A DNA stretch of 43,026 nucleotides. Origin: an uncultured Bacteroidales bacterium. Lineage in GTDB: Bacteria > Bacteroidota > Bacteroidia > Bacteroidales > Muribaculaceae. The notes under the pieces are model-generated. The model had not been told where the DNA came from. It saw only the letters and a program-made list of their open reading frames with translations, and did not search any database. Shown piece after piece: positions 33,762 through 41,876 of this stretch. The stretch is taken from positions 1 through 43,026 of the forward strand of contig CACYAW010000011.1 of the NCBI GenBank assembly GCA_902772455.1, read 5' to 3'. The stretch's first letter is position 1; each line of letters begins with the position of its first letter. The position numbers and the translations under genes were made by a program.

Positions 33762-33769
33762 TACCTTTG
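33762..33769 (+). promoter_or_regulatory. -7 box of the cmk operon
   Basis: TACCTTTG, 25 nt before the ATG at 33795. The -33 region lacks TTTG. Confidence 0.55.
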
Positions 33770-33794
33770 TGGCAGATAATCAACATTAATAGAA

Positions 33795-34496
33795 ATGACA
33801 CTGAAAAAGATTACCATTGCCATTGACGGACACTCGTCAACCGGCAAGAGCACGATGGCCAAGACGCTGGCAAGGCGCATTGGCTATGCCTATGTGGACA
33901 CGGGCGCCATGTACCGTGCCGTGACACTGTTTGCCTTGCGCAACAAACTCATCAGGCGTGGCAAGGTGGATGAGCCCGCCCTCAAGGATCACCTGAAACG
34001 CGGCGACATCGTCATCACCTTCCGCCCCACTAAGGAGGGCAAGAGCGTGACCGTGCTCAATGGCAAGAATGTGGAGCGCTACATCCGCTCAATGCGCGTG
34101 AGCAACGTGGTGAGCATCATTGCCGCCATCGGTTTTGTACGCAAGGCGATGGTCAAGCAGCAGCAGGCCATGGGCAAAGACAAGGGCTTGGTGATGGATG
34201 GCCGTGACATTGGAACGGTGGTATTTCCCGATGCCGAGATGAAGGTGTTTGCCACGGCAAGTGCCGAGGTGCGTGCCCAGCGACGCTACGATGAACTGCG
34301 GGCCAAGGGTGACACCACCACGACATTTGAAGAGGTGCTGGCCAACGTCACCGAGCGTGACCGCATCGACAGCACCCGCAAGGAGAGCCCCTTGCGCCAG
34401 GCCGATGACGCCGTGGTGCTCGACAACTCGCACATGACCCTCGAGGAGCAGGATGAGTGGTTGTATAACCTTTACCTCGACCGTGCCAAAAACTAA
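33795..34496 (+). CDS. cmk: Cytidylate kinase
   Basis: A 233-residue P-loop kinase: GHSSTGKS (12-19), [40 protein letters not shown] and [20 protein letters not shown] are all CMP-kinase motifs. It phosphorylates CMP and dCMP. It is followed by ispH, a pairing common in Bacteroidota. Confidence 0.96.
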   Translation: MTLKKITIAIDGHSSTGKSTMAKTLARRIGYAYVDTGAMYRAVTLFALRNKLIRRGKVDEPALKDHLKRGDIVITFRPTKEGKSVTVLNGKNVERYIRSMRVSNVVSIIAAIGFVRKAMVKQQQAMGKDKGLVMDGRDIGTVVFPDAEMKVFATASAEVRAQRRYDELRAKGDTTTTFEEVLANVTERDRIDSTRKESPLRQADDAVVLDNSHMTLEEQDEWLYNLYLDRAKN

Positions 34497-34542
34497 AAAC
34501 TGATAAAGGTGGTGCAGCCCACCTGGCACGAGCAATGCGAGT

Positions 34543-34577
34543 GAAACTGGAAACTAGGGATTAGAAACTAGAAACTA
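34543..34577 (+). repeat. Five 7-bp tandem units (GAAACTA) before ispH
   Basis: GAAACTG, GAAACTA, GGGATTA, GAAACTA, GAAACTA, ending 3 nt before the GTG start of ispH. A similar AAAACTAAAAACT stretch covers the cmk stop codon. Confidence 0.75.
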
Positions 34578-34580
34578 AAA

Positions 34581-35468
34581 GTGGCAATCATTGAGATAGA
34601 CAAGGGATCAGGATTCTGTTTCGGGGTAACAACAGCGATTCGCAAGGCCGAGGAGGAACTCAACAAGAGCGGGCATCTGTACTGCCTGGGTGACATTGTG
34701 CACAATACTGCCGAGGTGGACCGTCTGGCGAGCTGCGGCCTGGAGACGATTACCCACGAGCAGCTTGAGCAGCTCCATGACGTGAAGGTGTTGCTAAGGG
34801 CTCACGGGGAACCTCCCGAGACTTATGAGATCGCCCGCCGTAACCGCATCGAGATCATCGATGCCACATGCCCCGTGGTGCTCAAGCTGCAACAGCGCAT
34901 CCATGCCACTTTCAACAGCGATGCACAGGCCGACAAGTCCATACCGCAAATCGTTATTTACGGCAAGCGGGGCCATGCCGAGGTATTGGGCCTTGTGGGA
35001 CAGACTCAAGGACAGGCAACCGTCATAGAGAATATCGACGAGATTGACAAAATCGATTATTCCCGTGACATCTATCTCTATTCCCAAACGACAAAGAGCG
35101 TACAGGAATTTCAGCATATCGTGGAGGAAATCAAGCGCCGGGTAAAGCCTGGTGTGACCTTCCGCAGCTTTGACACCATCTGCCGCTCGGTGGCCAACCG
35201 CATTCCTCAGATACGTGAATTTGCACGCCAGCATGAGCTTATCCTGTTTGTCAGCGGTGCCAAGAGCAGCAACGGGCGCATCCTGTTTGCCGAGTGCCAG
35301 GACGCCAACCCTGATTCTCATCTCATCAGCGGTGAGGGTGACATCGATCCTGCATGGCTGCAGGGAAAGGAGCGAATAGGCGTTTGCGGCGCAACTTCCA
35401 CCCCGCGCTGGCTCATGCAGCGTGTGAGCGACGCCGTTCAGCAGCTCATCACCGATAACAACGCATAA
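34581..35468 (+). CDS. ispH: 4-Hydroxy-3-methylbut-2-enyl diphosphate reductase (GTG start)
   Basis: A 295-residue iron-sulfur enzyme. The three cluster cysteines are Cys13 (GFCFGV), Cys97 (DATCPVV) and Cys201 (FDTICRSVANR). It makes IPP and DMAPP in the last step of the MEP isoprenoid pathway. An in-frame TAG at 34569 lies upstream, so the GTG at 34581 is the only sensible start. A tandem GAAACTA array lies right in front of it. Probably co-transcribed with cmk and with the membrane protein 18 nt downstream. Confidence 0.95.
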   Translation: MAIIEIDKGSGFCFGVTTAIRKAEEELNKSGHLYCLGDIVHNTAEVDRLASCGLETITHEQLEQLHDVKVLLRAHGEPPETYEIARRNRIEIIDATCPVVLKLQQRIHATFNSDAQADKSIPQIVIYGKRGHAEVLGLVGQTQGQATVIENIDEIDKIDYSRDIYLYSQTTKSVQEFQHIVEEIKRRVKPGVTFRSFDTICRSVANRIPQIREFARQHELILFVSGAKSSNGRILFAECQDANPDSHLISGEGDIDPAWLQGKERIGVCGATSTPRWLMQRVSDAVQQLITDNNA

Positions 35469-35486
35469 AAGAGTTAACAGACAAAT

Positions 35487-36641
35487 ATGACCAAAAGAAA
35501 CCTCATCATCATCATCATTCTGCTCAGCATCATGGATATGGTGGCCGCAGGATGGTATATGTCCCGGCGCATCGAGTCTAGCGGCAAGAGCCAGAGCCTG
35601 TTTGACCAACGTGATTCCACCGAGGTCATCGCCATGGCCGATACGGTGGTGTCCTCGTCCCAGGCTGACGTGTTTGACAAGCTGCAGCACAACACATACT
35701 ACTTCATCGCCAATGAACCCGCAATCAAGGGAGATGTGACCTCATACTACACCAGCACCAAACACGTTAAGGTGCGATGGCCTCAAAAAGTGAATGGCAA
35801 CGATGACCTGGCCGAACTCAACAAGGAACTGATCAAGAAAGCGTTCGGCAATAGCCAGACAACGATGAAGGACGCCCGCTACGTTTTCCTGAATACGCCT
35901 GCGTTCAATCGTCCCGTTGGCGACGACTACCGCACGCTGGTTAAGGCACCCAGGGTTTATCCTGTCTATGGAAACGTGAACCAGGTGCTGGTATATCCCT
36001 ACATGACTTCGCAGCGGTTGCTGGTGATGGAAATAGACAAGGTGGAGTATGATGGCAGCGCGACGGTGAAGAACAGTAGCTTTGTCCACTATGACCGCAT
36101 GCGGCAACGGGTGCTTTCCAGGTTGGATATCCTCGTCGCCGACGTGGACAAGGAGACCCAGTTGCTCAAGCTCATCAACAAGAAGATTGACGTGCTCAAC
36201 AGGGGGCGTGCCGACAACAATCTGCTGCAACATGCCTTGAATGTCCCTGCCGACGTGTGCTGTGGCAAGAAGGGGGTCAAGTTTGAGTACAAGCAGGGCT
36301 CCATTTCCAGCGGCCCCGTTGACGTCCTGTTGGAATATGACCAGTTGGAACCTTTCATGACCAAGGAATTCAAGCAGTTACAGGAGAACAACAGCGATTA
36401 CTTCGTTTATAAGAACGATAACATCAAGCCTGAACCGCTGCAACAGTCATCACCGGCTCCTGCTGTCAAGAAGACCCCGACAACGGTAAAATCAAAGAAG
36501 AACTATTATTACAATAATCGTTACAAGTACCGCCATGTCAAGCCAAAACAAACCAGGAGGAAGAGATATAGCGGGGCAACGCATAGATTTGGACATCGCG
36601 GTCACGCTGCGAAGCGGCATTGGAGGCATCGCCGACGCTGA
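35487..36641 (+). CDS. Membrane-anchored DUF3298-like protein with basic overlapping tail
   Basis: A 384-residue protein with an N-terminal membrane anchor (residues 5-26). Residues about 60-310 resemble DUF3298/RsiV-type domains (VNGNDDLAELNKELIKKAFG, SFVHYDRMRQRVLSRLDILV, ISSGPVDVLLEYDQLEPFM). From about residue 340 a linker leads to a tail of about 45 residues rich in Arg, Lys, His and Tyr (KPKQTRRKRYS, HRGHAAKRHWRHRRR). This tail is read from DNA that encodes, on the other strand, the end of the metallo-beta-lactamase gene (104-bp overlap). Function unknown. Confidence 0.75.
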   Translation: MTKRNLIIIIILLSIMDMVAAGWYMSRRIESSGKSQSLFDQRDSTEVIAMADTVVSSSQADVFDKLQHNTYYFIANEPAIKGDVTSYYTSTKHVKVRWPQKVNGNDDLAELNKELIKKAFGNSQTTMKDARYVFLNTPAFNRPVGDDYRTLVKAPRVYPVYGNVNQVLVYPYMTSQRLLVMEIDKVEYDGSATVKNSSFVHYDRMRQRVLSRLDILVADVDKETQLLKLINKKIDVLNRGRADNNLLQHALNVPADVCCGKKGVKFEYKQGSISSGPVDVLLEYDQLEPFMTKEFKQLQENNSDYFVYKNDNIKPEPLQQSSPAPAVKKTPTTVKSKKNYYYNNRYKYRHVKPKQTRRKRYSGATHRFGHRGHAAKRHWRHRRR

Positions 36642-37569
36642 GACCACGCCCTTCAAGCGCTTGGCGCATCTTTGAGAGGGCGATTTCCTCGGTATTGTTG
36701 TCTTTGCTCAGGTGGCACAGGAACACGTGGCGCAGGCTCTCGTGATAATGTTGTGCCACAAATTGTGATGCCACGGCATTGTCGAGATGTCCTTTTTCCC
36801 CTTTGACGCGGTCCTTTAGCATCTGGGGATACCTGCCATGCTCGAGCATATCCAGGTCATAATTGCATTCAATCATCAGGTGATTGGCGCGGCTCATGTA
36901 ATAGGCTGCGCGCTCGGTAATGACACCCATGTCGGTGGCGACGACAAACCGCTCCCCTTCATATTCGATACTGAACCCTACACTCTTGACATCGTGACTG
37001 GTCTCAAAGGCGGTGATTTCCATATCCAGCACACGGAAGGGGATCTCCTTGAAGATGGGCACATGATGATCGGTGATGCGTCCCGAGATGCGGCATCGCT
37101 GCAACAGCTGGCTCATGACCCCCATTGTGCAATACACGCTGCACTTGCAGCGGCTCACGGCGGGGTAGAGGCAACGCATGTGGTCCTGGTGTGCATGAGT
37201 GAGGAGCACTCCCTTAATCATATCAACGGACACGCCGTTCCGCTCCAGTTCGGCAAATGCCTGGTCCAATGTCAGGACATTGGGTTGCTCGGGATTCTTT
37301 TTCTTGCGGTGGTATTTTACCGGTTCACGGATGCCGGCATCAATCAGGATGCCGCCGCGCGGGGTGCCCAGATAGGCCATGTTGCCGCTGCTGCCACTGC
37401 CAAAGCTGATGAAACACAGCCCCTTGCCCACGCCAGCATATCGTTGTCGCGCCGTATCGTTGTCCAATGGCAGCGGTGACATGTGCGGTGTGTCGTCGCC
37501 ATCCACGTCAAATGCTATTTTCAGCGGACGGCCGTCATTGGTGTATCCTTTATATTTGTGTCCTGGCAT
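36538..37569 (-). CDS. Metallo-beta-lactamase-fold hydrolase, YycJ-like
   Basis: A 343-residue protein. The MBL core starts at LCFISFGSGSSGN (51-63) and carries THAHQDH (His125, His127, Asp129, His130), the ETSHD histidine and VVATDMG aspartate, and HVFLCHLSKDNN. This matches YycJ/WalJ-like nucleases or hydrolases. About 50 extra residues precede the core; the start at 37569 is 12 nt after the methylase stop and is supported by that spacing. The end VQIYALPRY is typical of the family, so the 104-bp convergent overlap with the plus-strand gene is genuine. Confidence 0.85.
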   Translation of the reverse strand: MPGHKYKGYTNDGRPLKIAFDVDGDDTPHMSPLPLDNDTARQRYAGVGKGLCFISFGSGSSGNMAYLGTPRGGILIDAGIREPVKYHRKKKNPEQPNVLTLDQAFAELERNGVSVDMIKGVLLTHAHQDHMRCLYPAVSRCKCSVYCTMGVMSQLLQRCRISGRITDHHVPIFKEIPFRVLDMEITAFETSHDVKSVGFSIEYEGERFVVATDMGVITERAAYYMSRANHLMIECNYDLDMLEHGRYPQMLKDRVKGEKGHLDNAVASQFVAQHYHESLRHVFLCHLSKDNNTEEIALSKMRQALEGRGLSVGDASNAASQRDRDVQIYALPRYISSSWFVLA

Positions 37570-37581
37570 TGTGGCGATGGG

Positions 37582-38301
37582 TTATTGAAACAATAGGAAA
37601 ATCGTGGGAATCTTGTGGTAGTCATATTGAGCATGGCGCCACTGCTCCATGGTGCGGGTGATAATGCTCTGGCGCTCGCCGGTGATGTCGCTGGCCACAC
37701 ACAGCCGCATGGAGGACGGCAAATGGGTGGTCAAGTGGGCAATGAGCTGGTTGTTGCGGTAGGGGGCCTCGATGAAAATCTGGGTCTGGCGCTCACGCTC
37801 GATGCGTCGCGTCATCTCCTTGAGCCTTGCTTGACGCTCATGGGCGTCTACGGGCAGATATCCAAGGAAAGCAAAACTCTGGCCGTTGAAGCCCGAGCCC
37901 ATTAAGCTCATCAGGATGCTTGACGGCCCCACGAGCGGGAACACCTTGTATCCCCGTTGCTGAGCGCACGCGACAAGGTCAGCGCCAGGGTCGGCGACAG
38001 CAGGACAGCCCGCATCGCTGATGACGCCCACAGCCTCACCCCGTGCGATGGGGTCCAGTAAGGCTTGGATGGCGGCAGTGTCCTTGAGGTCGGTGTGCTC
38101 GTTGAGCTCGTTGAAGCATAGACTGTCAATGTCGATGTCCCGGTCACATTTCTTGAGGAAACGGCGGGCCGAACGCAGGCTCTCGACCACAAAATAGCGA
38201 AGCTGGCGCACGATCTCAAGATTGTGCGCAGGCAAGACCTGCTCCAGCGGCACATCGCTCAACTGAGTGGGTATCAGATATAAACCAGCTTCAAGCGCCA
38301 T
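37582..38301 (-). CDS. RsmI-like SAM-dependent (tetrapyrrole-methylase fold) methyltransferase
   Basis: A 239-residue protein of the RsmI/tetrapyrrole methylase fold: GVISDAGCPAVADPGADLV and VGPSSILMSLMGSGFNGQSFAFLGYLP match RsmI, which methylates the 2'-OH of C1402 in 16S rRNA. However the N-terminal LYLIPTQLSDVPLEQVLP differs from the usual LYVVATPIGNL, and Bacteroidota often have this as a second, separate paralogue. The substrate may therefore differ. First of two genes with the MBL hydrolase. Confidence 0.82.
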   Translation of the reverse strand: MALEAGLYLIPTQLSDVPLEQVLPAHNLEIVRQLRYFVVESLRSARRFLKKCDRDIDIDSLCFNELNEHTDLKDTAAIQALLDPIARGEAVGVISDAGCPAVADPGADLVACAQQRGYKVFPLVGPSSILMSLMGSGFNGQSFAFLGYLPVDAHERQARLKEMTRRIERERQTQIFIEAPYRNNQLIAHLTTHLPSSMRLCVASDITGERQSIITRTMEQWRHAQYDYHKIPTIFLLFQ

Positions 38302-38332
38302 TGTTTTCTAGTTGTCATATTCGATTGACCGA

Positions 38333-38340
38333 CAAAGATA
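38333..38340 (-). promoter_or_regulatory. -7 box of the RsmI-like gene
   Basis: The minus strand reads TATCTTTG, 31 nt before the ATG at 38301. Confidence 0.6.
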
Positions 38341-38485
38341 ATCAAAAAACTCAACTTACATTACATTTTTATGACATTTCGCTTCGATAGCGGATTTCTT
38401 GATAACAGGGCTGCTTAAAAAGCAACGAGGGAGCATCCTGTTGTCGGAAGTCCCTCGTTGTCTTGTTCGATTATGTGGAACCGAT

Positions 38486-39009
38486 TTACCTAACGCGGCC
38501 CTGATAGCTGCCGTCGCGGGTGTCCACCTCGATGATCTCGTCGGTGTCGATGAACAGGGGCACGCGAACGGTGGCGCCGGTCTCGACGGTGCAGGCTCGG
38601 TGTAAGTGATCTTGAGCTGGGTCTTGATGGGCATCTCGGCGAACAGGACGGTCTCGGTCGATGCGTCGCTGACAACCTCAACGATGTCACCCTCCTTCAT
38701 AAAGTCAGCACCAGTGATCAGGTTCTTGTCGATGGGAATTTGCTCAAAGGTCTCGTTGTTCATGAACATGGCGTCGTTGCCGTCCATGTACAGGTACTGA
38801 TAGGGGCGGCGCTCCACACGCACGTCCTCGAGCTTCTCACCGATGTTGAAGCGGCGCTCCAGCACGCGGCCGTCAACCACGTTTTTCAGTTTGGTGCGCA
38901 TGAAGGTGTTACCCTTGCCAGGCTTTACATGAAGGAATTCGATGCAGAAATACAGATCGCCGTCCATGCGGATGCACGTTCCGTTCTTGATGTCTTGAGC
39001 ATTAATCAT
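38486..39009 (-). pseudogene. efp: Elongation factor P gene with a 43-nt deletion and frameshift
   Basis: From 39009 the frame gives a normal EF-P start (MINAQDIKNGTCIRMDGDLYF, HVKPGKGNTFMRTKLKN) through ITYTEP. At about 38590-38595 the frame breaks. The conserved C-terminus ([20 protein letters not shown], then [14 protein letters not shown] and TAA at 38488-38486) continues in another frame. The remaining length is 524 nt; an intact 188-residue gene needs 567, so 43 nt are missing. Read without correction the protein runs out of frame to a stop at 38356 (217 residues). EF-P relieves ribosome stalling at polyproline. Either the gene is broken or the assembly is wrong here. Confidence 0.85.
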
Positions 39010-39074
39010 AATTGTACTTGTTATTATGCTATTATTTTATGTGAATATTGTTTGTTCTCAGTCGTTTGTGGGTG

Positions 39075-39105
39075 CAAAAGTAGTGTTTTTGAGAAAAAAA
39101 ACAAA
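39075..39105 (-). promoter_or_regulatory. Promoter of efp (TTTG, N19, TACTTTTG)
   Basis: On the minus strand TTTG (39105-39102), 19 bp, TACTTTTG (39082-39075). The leader is about 62 nt. The promoter is intact although the gene is frameshifted. Confidence 0.75.
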
Positions 39106-39131
39106 AACTTTTCCGTAAAAATGCGTTTGGA

Positions 39132-39163
39132 TTTGTGTAATTTGAAAAAAAGGACTAATTTTG
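39132..39163 (+). promoter_or_regulatory. Promoter of rpmH (TTTG, N20, TAATTTTG)
   Basis: TTTG at 39132-39135 and TAATTTTG at 39156-39163; start codon 51 nt downstream. Divergent from the efp promoter. Confidence 0.75.
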
Positions 39164-39214
39164 CACCGCATTTTGCGAAAAATTTTCGGAACAACTAAAA
39201 AACTGAGATAAGAA

Positions 39215-39367
39215 ATGAAAAGAACATTCCAACCCTCCAACCGCAAGAAAGCCAATAAGCATGGCTTCCGCAGTCGCATGCGCACCGCCGACGGCCGCAA
39301 GGTGCTTGCCCGTCGCCGCGCTAAGGGTCGTTACAGCCTCACTGTTAGCGATACCGTCTATAAGTAA
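39215..39367 (+). CDS. rpmH: 50S ribosomal protein L34 (bL34)
   Basis: A 50-residue, very basic protein, easily missed because it is so short. It starts [20 protein letters not shown] and continues [19 protein letters not shown], the hallmark of L34; the C-terminus [11 protein letters not shown] is an extension often seen in Bacteroidota. It has its own promoter and a pair of hairpins downstream. In many bacteria it lies next to rnpA and dnaA; here it is beside efp. Confidence 0.95.
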   Translation: MKRTFQPSNRKKANKHGFRSRMRTADGRKVLARRRAKGRYSLTVSDTVYK

Positions 39368-39385
39368 TCCTCCCCTGTGAGGGAT

Positions 39386-39455
39386 GTTGCGGGCAGCGCC
39401 CGCAACGCACAACGCATCAAGCCGTTATGGTCGTCCAAGACCGTAACGGCATTTG
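39386..39455 (+). terminator. Two successive hairpins after rpmH
   Basis: First a perfect stem, GTTGCGGGC-AGC-GCCCGCAAC (39386-39406). Then GCCGTTATGGTC with GACCGTAACGGC (39421-39450), followed by ATTTGTT; the second is the better terminator. Confidence 0.75.
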
Positions 39456-39518
39456 TTGCATTCAGCAGGGTCCCCATCATGTTGTCACATTTCGTGGATG
39501 AAATGGAGCTGTTCTGTT

Positions 39519-40073
39519 TTATAGGTGCTTGATGACGCGGCAAGGGTTGCCCACAGCCACGCAATTTGACGGAATGTCGCGTGTGACGACCGAGCCGGCA
39601 CCGATCGTCACATTGTCGCCGATGTTCACTCCGGCGAGGATAGTCACCGACCCGCCAATCCACACATTGTCACCGATGGTCACGGGCAGCGCCCACTCCC
39701 GACGGCTGTTGCGTTCCACTGGGTCGGTGCTGTGGCAGGCCGTGTAGATGCTCACATTGGGCCCCACAAAGCAGTCGTCACCAATGGTCACGAGCGCCTC
39801 GTCAAGCACCGTGAAATTGAAATTGGCAAAAAAGCGTTTGCCCACACTGATGTGCTTGCCGTAGTCACAGTAGAACGGCTGGTTGATGAAGATTTTGTCA
39901 TCCCCCACATGTCCCAGCAGCGACATCAGCATCGCCGTGCGCTCAGCCCGCTTGGACGGCAGCAACTCGTTATAGCGATGGACAACGTCTTTGCACTCAT
40001 TCAATTCCTTCAACAATTGTTCATCGATCGCGCTATAGGGCAATCCCGCCATCATTTTCTCTTTCTCCGTCAT
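39519..40073 (-). CDS. Maltose/galactoside O-acetyltransferase family protein
   Basis: A 184-residue hexapeptide-repeat acetyltransferase. MTEKEKMMAGLPYSAIDEQLL is the Mac N-terminal domain, then the beta-helix with FVGPNVSIYTACHSTDPVER (catalytic His) and IGDNVWIGGSVTILAGVNIGDN. It transfers acetyl from acetyl-CoA to a sugar; the physiological sugar is unknown. The Met at 40073 is chosen over one at 40130 because the promoter box lies between them. Confidence 0.92.
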   Translation of the reverse strand: MTEKEKMMAGLPYSAIDEQLLKELNECKDVVHRYNELLPSKRAERTAMLMSLLGHVGDDKIFINQPFYCDYGKHISVGKRFFANFNFTVLDEALVTIGDDCFVGPNVSIYTACHSTDPVERNSRREWALPVTIGDNVWIGGSVTILAGVNIGDNVTIGAGSVVTRDIPSNCVAVGNPCRVIKHL

Positions 40074-40099
40074 AGCATCAATGATTGTGATAGTTCCCG

Positions 40100-40130
40100 C
40101 AAAGTTACGCAGAAATAATAACCCATGCAA
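40100..40130 (-). promoter_or_regulatory. Promoter of the acetyltransferase gene
   Basis: On the minus strand TTG (40130-40128), 20 bp, TAACTTTG (40107-40100), 26 nt before the start. Confidence 0.7.
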
Positions 40131-40154
40131 CCCACAGCACCGCTAGACGAAAGC

Positions 40155-40191
40155 AAAAAAAAATCAGCACGACTCTCACGAGGGATGCTGA
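40155..40191 (-). terminator. Orphan minus-strand terminator at the edge of the integrase region
   Basis: TCAGCA ... TGCTGA stem with an inner CTC/GAG pair; on the minus strand it is followed by nine T residues. No minus-strand gene lies to its right within the window, so it seems to have lost its gene. Confidence 0.65.
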
Positions 40192-40404
40192 CAATCATGT
40201 TTAACCCTAAAAAACCTCCAAAAATTATGAGTTCGAACCTATATCTGCAATTACCGCTATATTACAAGCGGTTGCGATGAAATATTAAACCAAATCGGCT
40301 CAAGAGTGACGTGATAAGAAGTGTTCAAATACTGCCGAAAACAGTCAATTTTTGCCCATTTTTTGGGCGTTTATGCACACTTTTTATGCACACTTTTGAG
40401 AATT
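40192..40404. other. Intergenic junction before the integrase, with 13-bp-period direct repeat
   Basis: No gene seen apart from a 17-codon frame at 40227, which I do not believe is coding. At 40354-40368 GCCCA/TGGGC can form a small hairpin, and TTTATGCACACTTTT occurs twice (40370-40384 and 40383-40397). Such repeats before an integrase may be recombinase or repressor binding sites. Confidence 0.5.
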
Positions 40405-41731
40405 ATGAGCATGATTATCAATGACAAGCAACAGAAGTATTATGGTGAAATCAAGGCGAGATTTTACCTGCGTAGACCTACAGCCTCTGGACCGCGAAAA
40501 ATCTACTTAATTGTCTATATTGACGGCAAGCAGTATCGGTACTCAACCGGGGTAAGGGTTTATCCAAATCAGTGGAATTCCAAGAAGGAACTCGCAGTGG
40601 TTTCAAACACCTTAAGCAAGCAGGACAATCAGAATAACATGATTGCTAATGAAAGATTAGCTAAAGTCAGGCGTTATTTTGCTGAATTTATTGAGTTATC
40701 AGGATGTTGCAAAAACTAACTTCGACCCGTATGCGACGATTATGGGCGCATTGGAACATTACCATAATTACGTCAAGCCATCAATTAAGGACAGCACAAA
40801 ACGGCAGAGTGAATCCCTCTTAAGTGAGTTTGCTCGTTTCCTTGACACTCTACCTGAAAAAGATAAGACGATGGAGATATTCAGTCAAAGCGGATTGAAC
40901 ATGTACAAGGAATACCTGATTAACAAAATGAACAAAAGCAAAGCTGGTGCCACCAAGAGAAACTTTGGCGTTGGTCAGTTGAACCGTTGCGGAGCCATCA
41001 TAGCCTTGCTAATTAACAAAGTTCTTGTCCCAAAAGAAGAGGTCTCAAACCCTGTTGTCTGGATCAAGGTGGAGGATCCCCGTAGAGAAGACCAGGTAGG
41101 ACACATTCCTCTGTTGGACGAAGAAGTCACTGCGATTGAGAACTGCACTGGTCTAACCCCTGTCGAAGAAGAATACCGCGACGTGTTCTTGCTTCATCTG
41201 GAGTGCGGTCAGCGTGTTTCTGACTTGGCCAAGCTGCTCACTGGGAACTACAAGGTCAAGCAAGGCAAAAAATACAAGTATATTGTCGTTTCGACAATGA
41301 AGGAGAACATCAAAGCGATTATACCCTTAACGCCTAGGATGACAATGTTGATGGAAAGAATCAAGAGCCAAAAGCTTGTTGACCCTGTAGAATTTGAAGA
41401 AAAGACAAGGGGTAAAGGCAACAATACATATAATGAAGCGATTCGTCGGATTGCTAAAAAGGCAGGGTTAGATAGGGAAATCGTCAAGATTGATTCAACA
41501 CAAAAGGAAGTAAGGAAACCGCTATACAAGACGGTATCCAGTCACGACGCTCGATGCACGTTCATCACTAACATGATCAGGAAGGGCGTAAGTCCTGAAA
41601 GATTGTGCCGGATGACAGGTCATGCCAATGATGAGATGATAAAAAGGGTTTATGCCCAGCTCACAGTCGATGATGAAATCAACAGAATCGAATCCGACCT
41701 GTATAGCGATGTCGAAGACGATGAAGAATAG
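40405..41731 (+). pseudogene. Tyrosine recombinase (integrase), copy 1, split by a 1-nt frameshift
   Basis: The first frame (40405-40719) holds the arm-binding domain (YYGEIKARFYLRRPTASGPR, IDGKQYRYSTGVRVYPNQW). The second (to 41731) holds the core-binding and catalytic domains: Arg in ECGQRVSDLAKLL, HDAR in the SHDARCTFITNM box, His in MTGHANDEM and Tyr in KRVYAQL. Removing one T of the pair at 40696-40697 (GAGTTATCAG to GAGTATCAG) joins them as FIEYQDVAKT. It is a phage-type integrase of a Bacteroidota mobile element. It may be newly inactivated, or a sequencing error; the domains themselves are complete. Confidence 0.85.
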
Positions 41732-41815
41732 ATGATTCCATCTTCTCGTGCAAGTGATGGCACTGTCATTTAACAATTAATTGAGCCAATACGTAGCTGT
41801 TTGGGTATTATTGAT

Positions 41816-41823
41816 TATATTTG
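41816..41823 (+). promoter_or_regulatory. -7 box before integrase copy 2
   Basis: TATATTTG, 53 nt before the ATG at 41877; no -33 box at the right distance. Confidence 0.4.
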
Positions 41824-41876
41824 CGGTAACAATAAACAACATCGCTGATTCCTTCAAACAATAAACCTATCAAGAT

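Noticed and set aside
40192-40260. GGTTCGAAC on the minus strand near 40230, looking like a tRNA T-loop and thus a tRNA attachment site
   Set aside because: The bases on either side do not form the 5-bp T stem, and no acceptor or anticodon arm can be drawn nearby.
40227-40280. 17-codon frame starting ATG AGT TCG AAC
   Set aside because: Too short, no ribosome site or conservation evidence, and it lies in a likely insertion junction.
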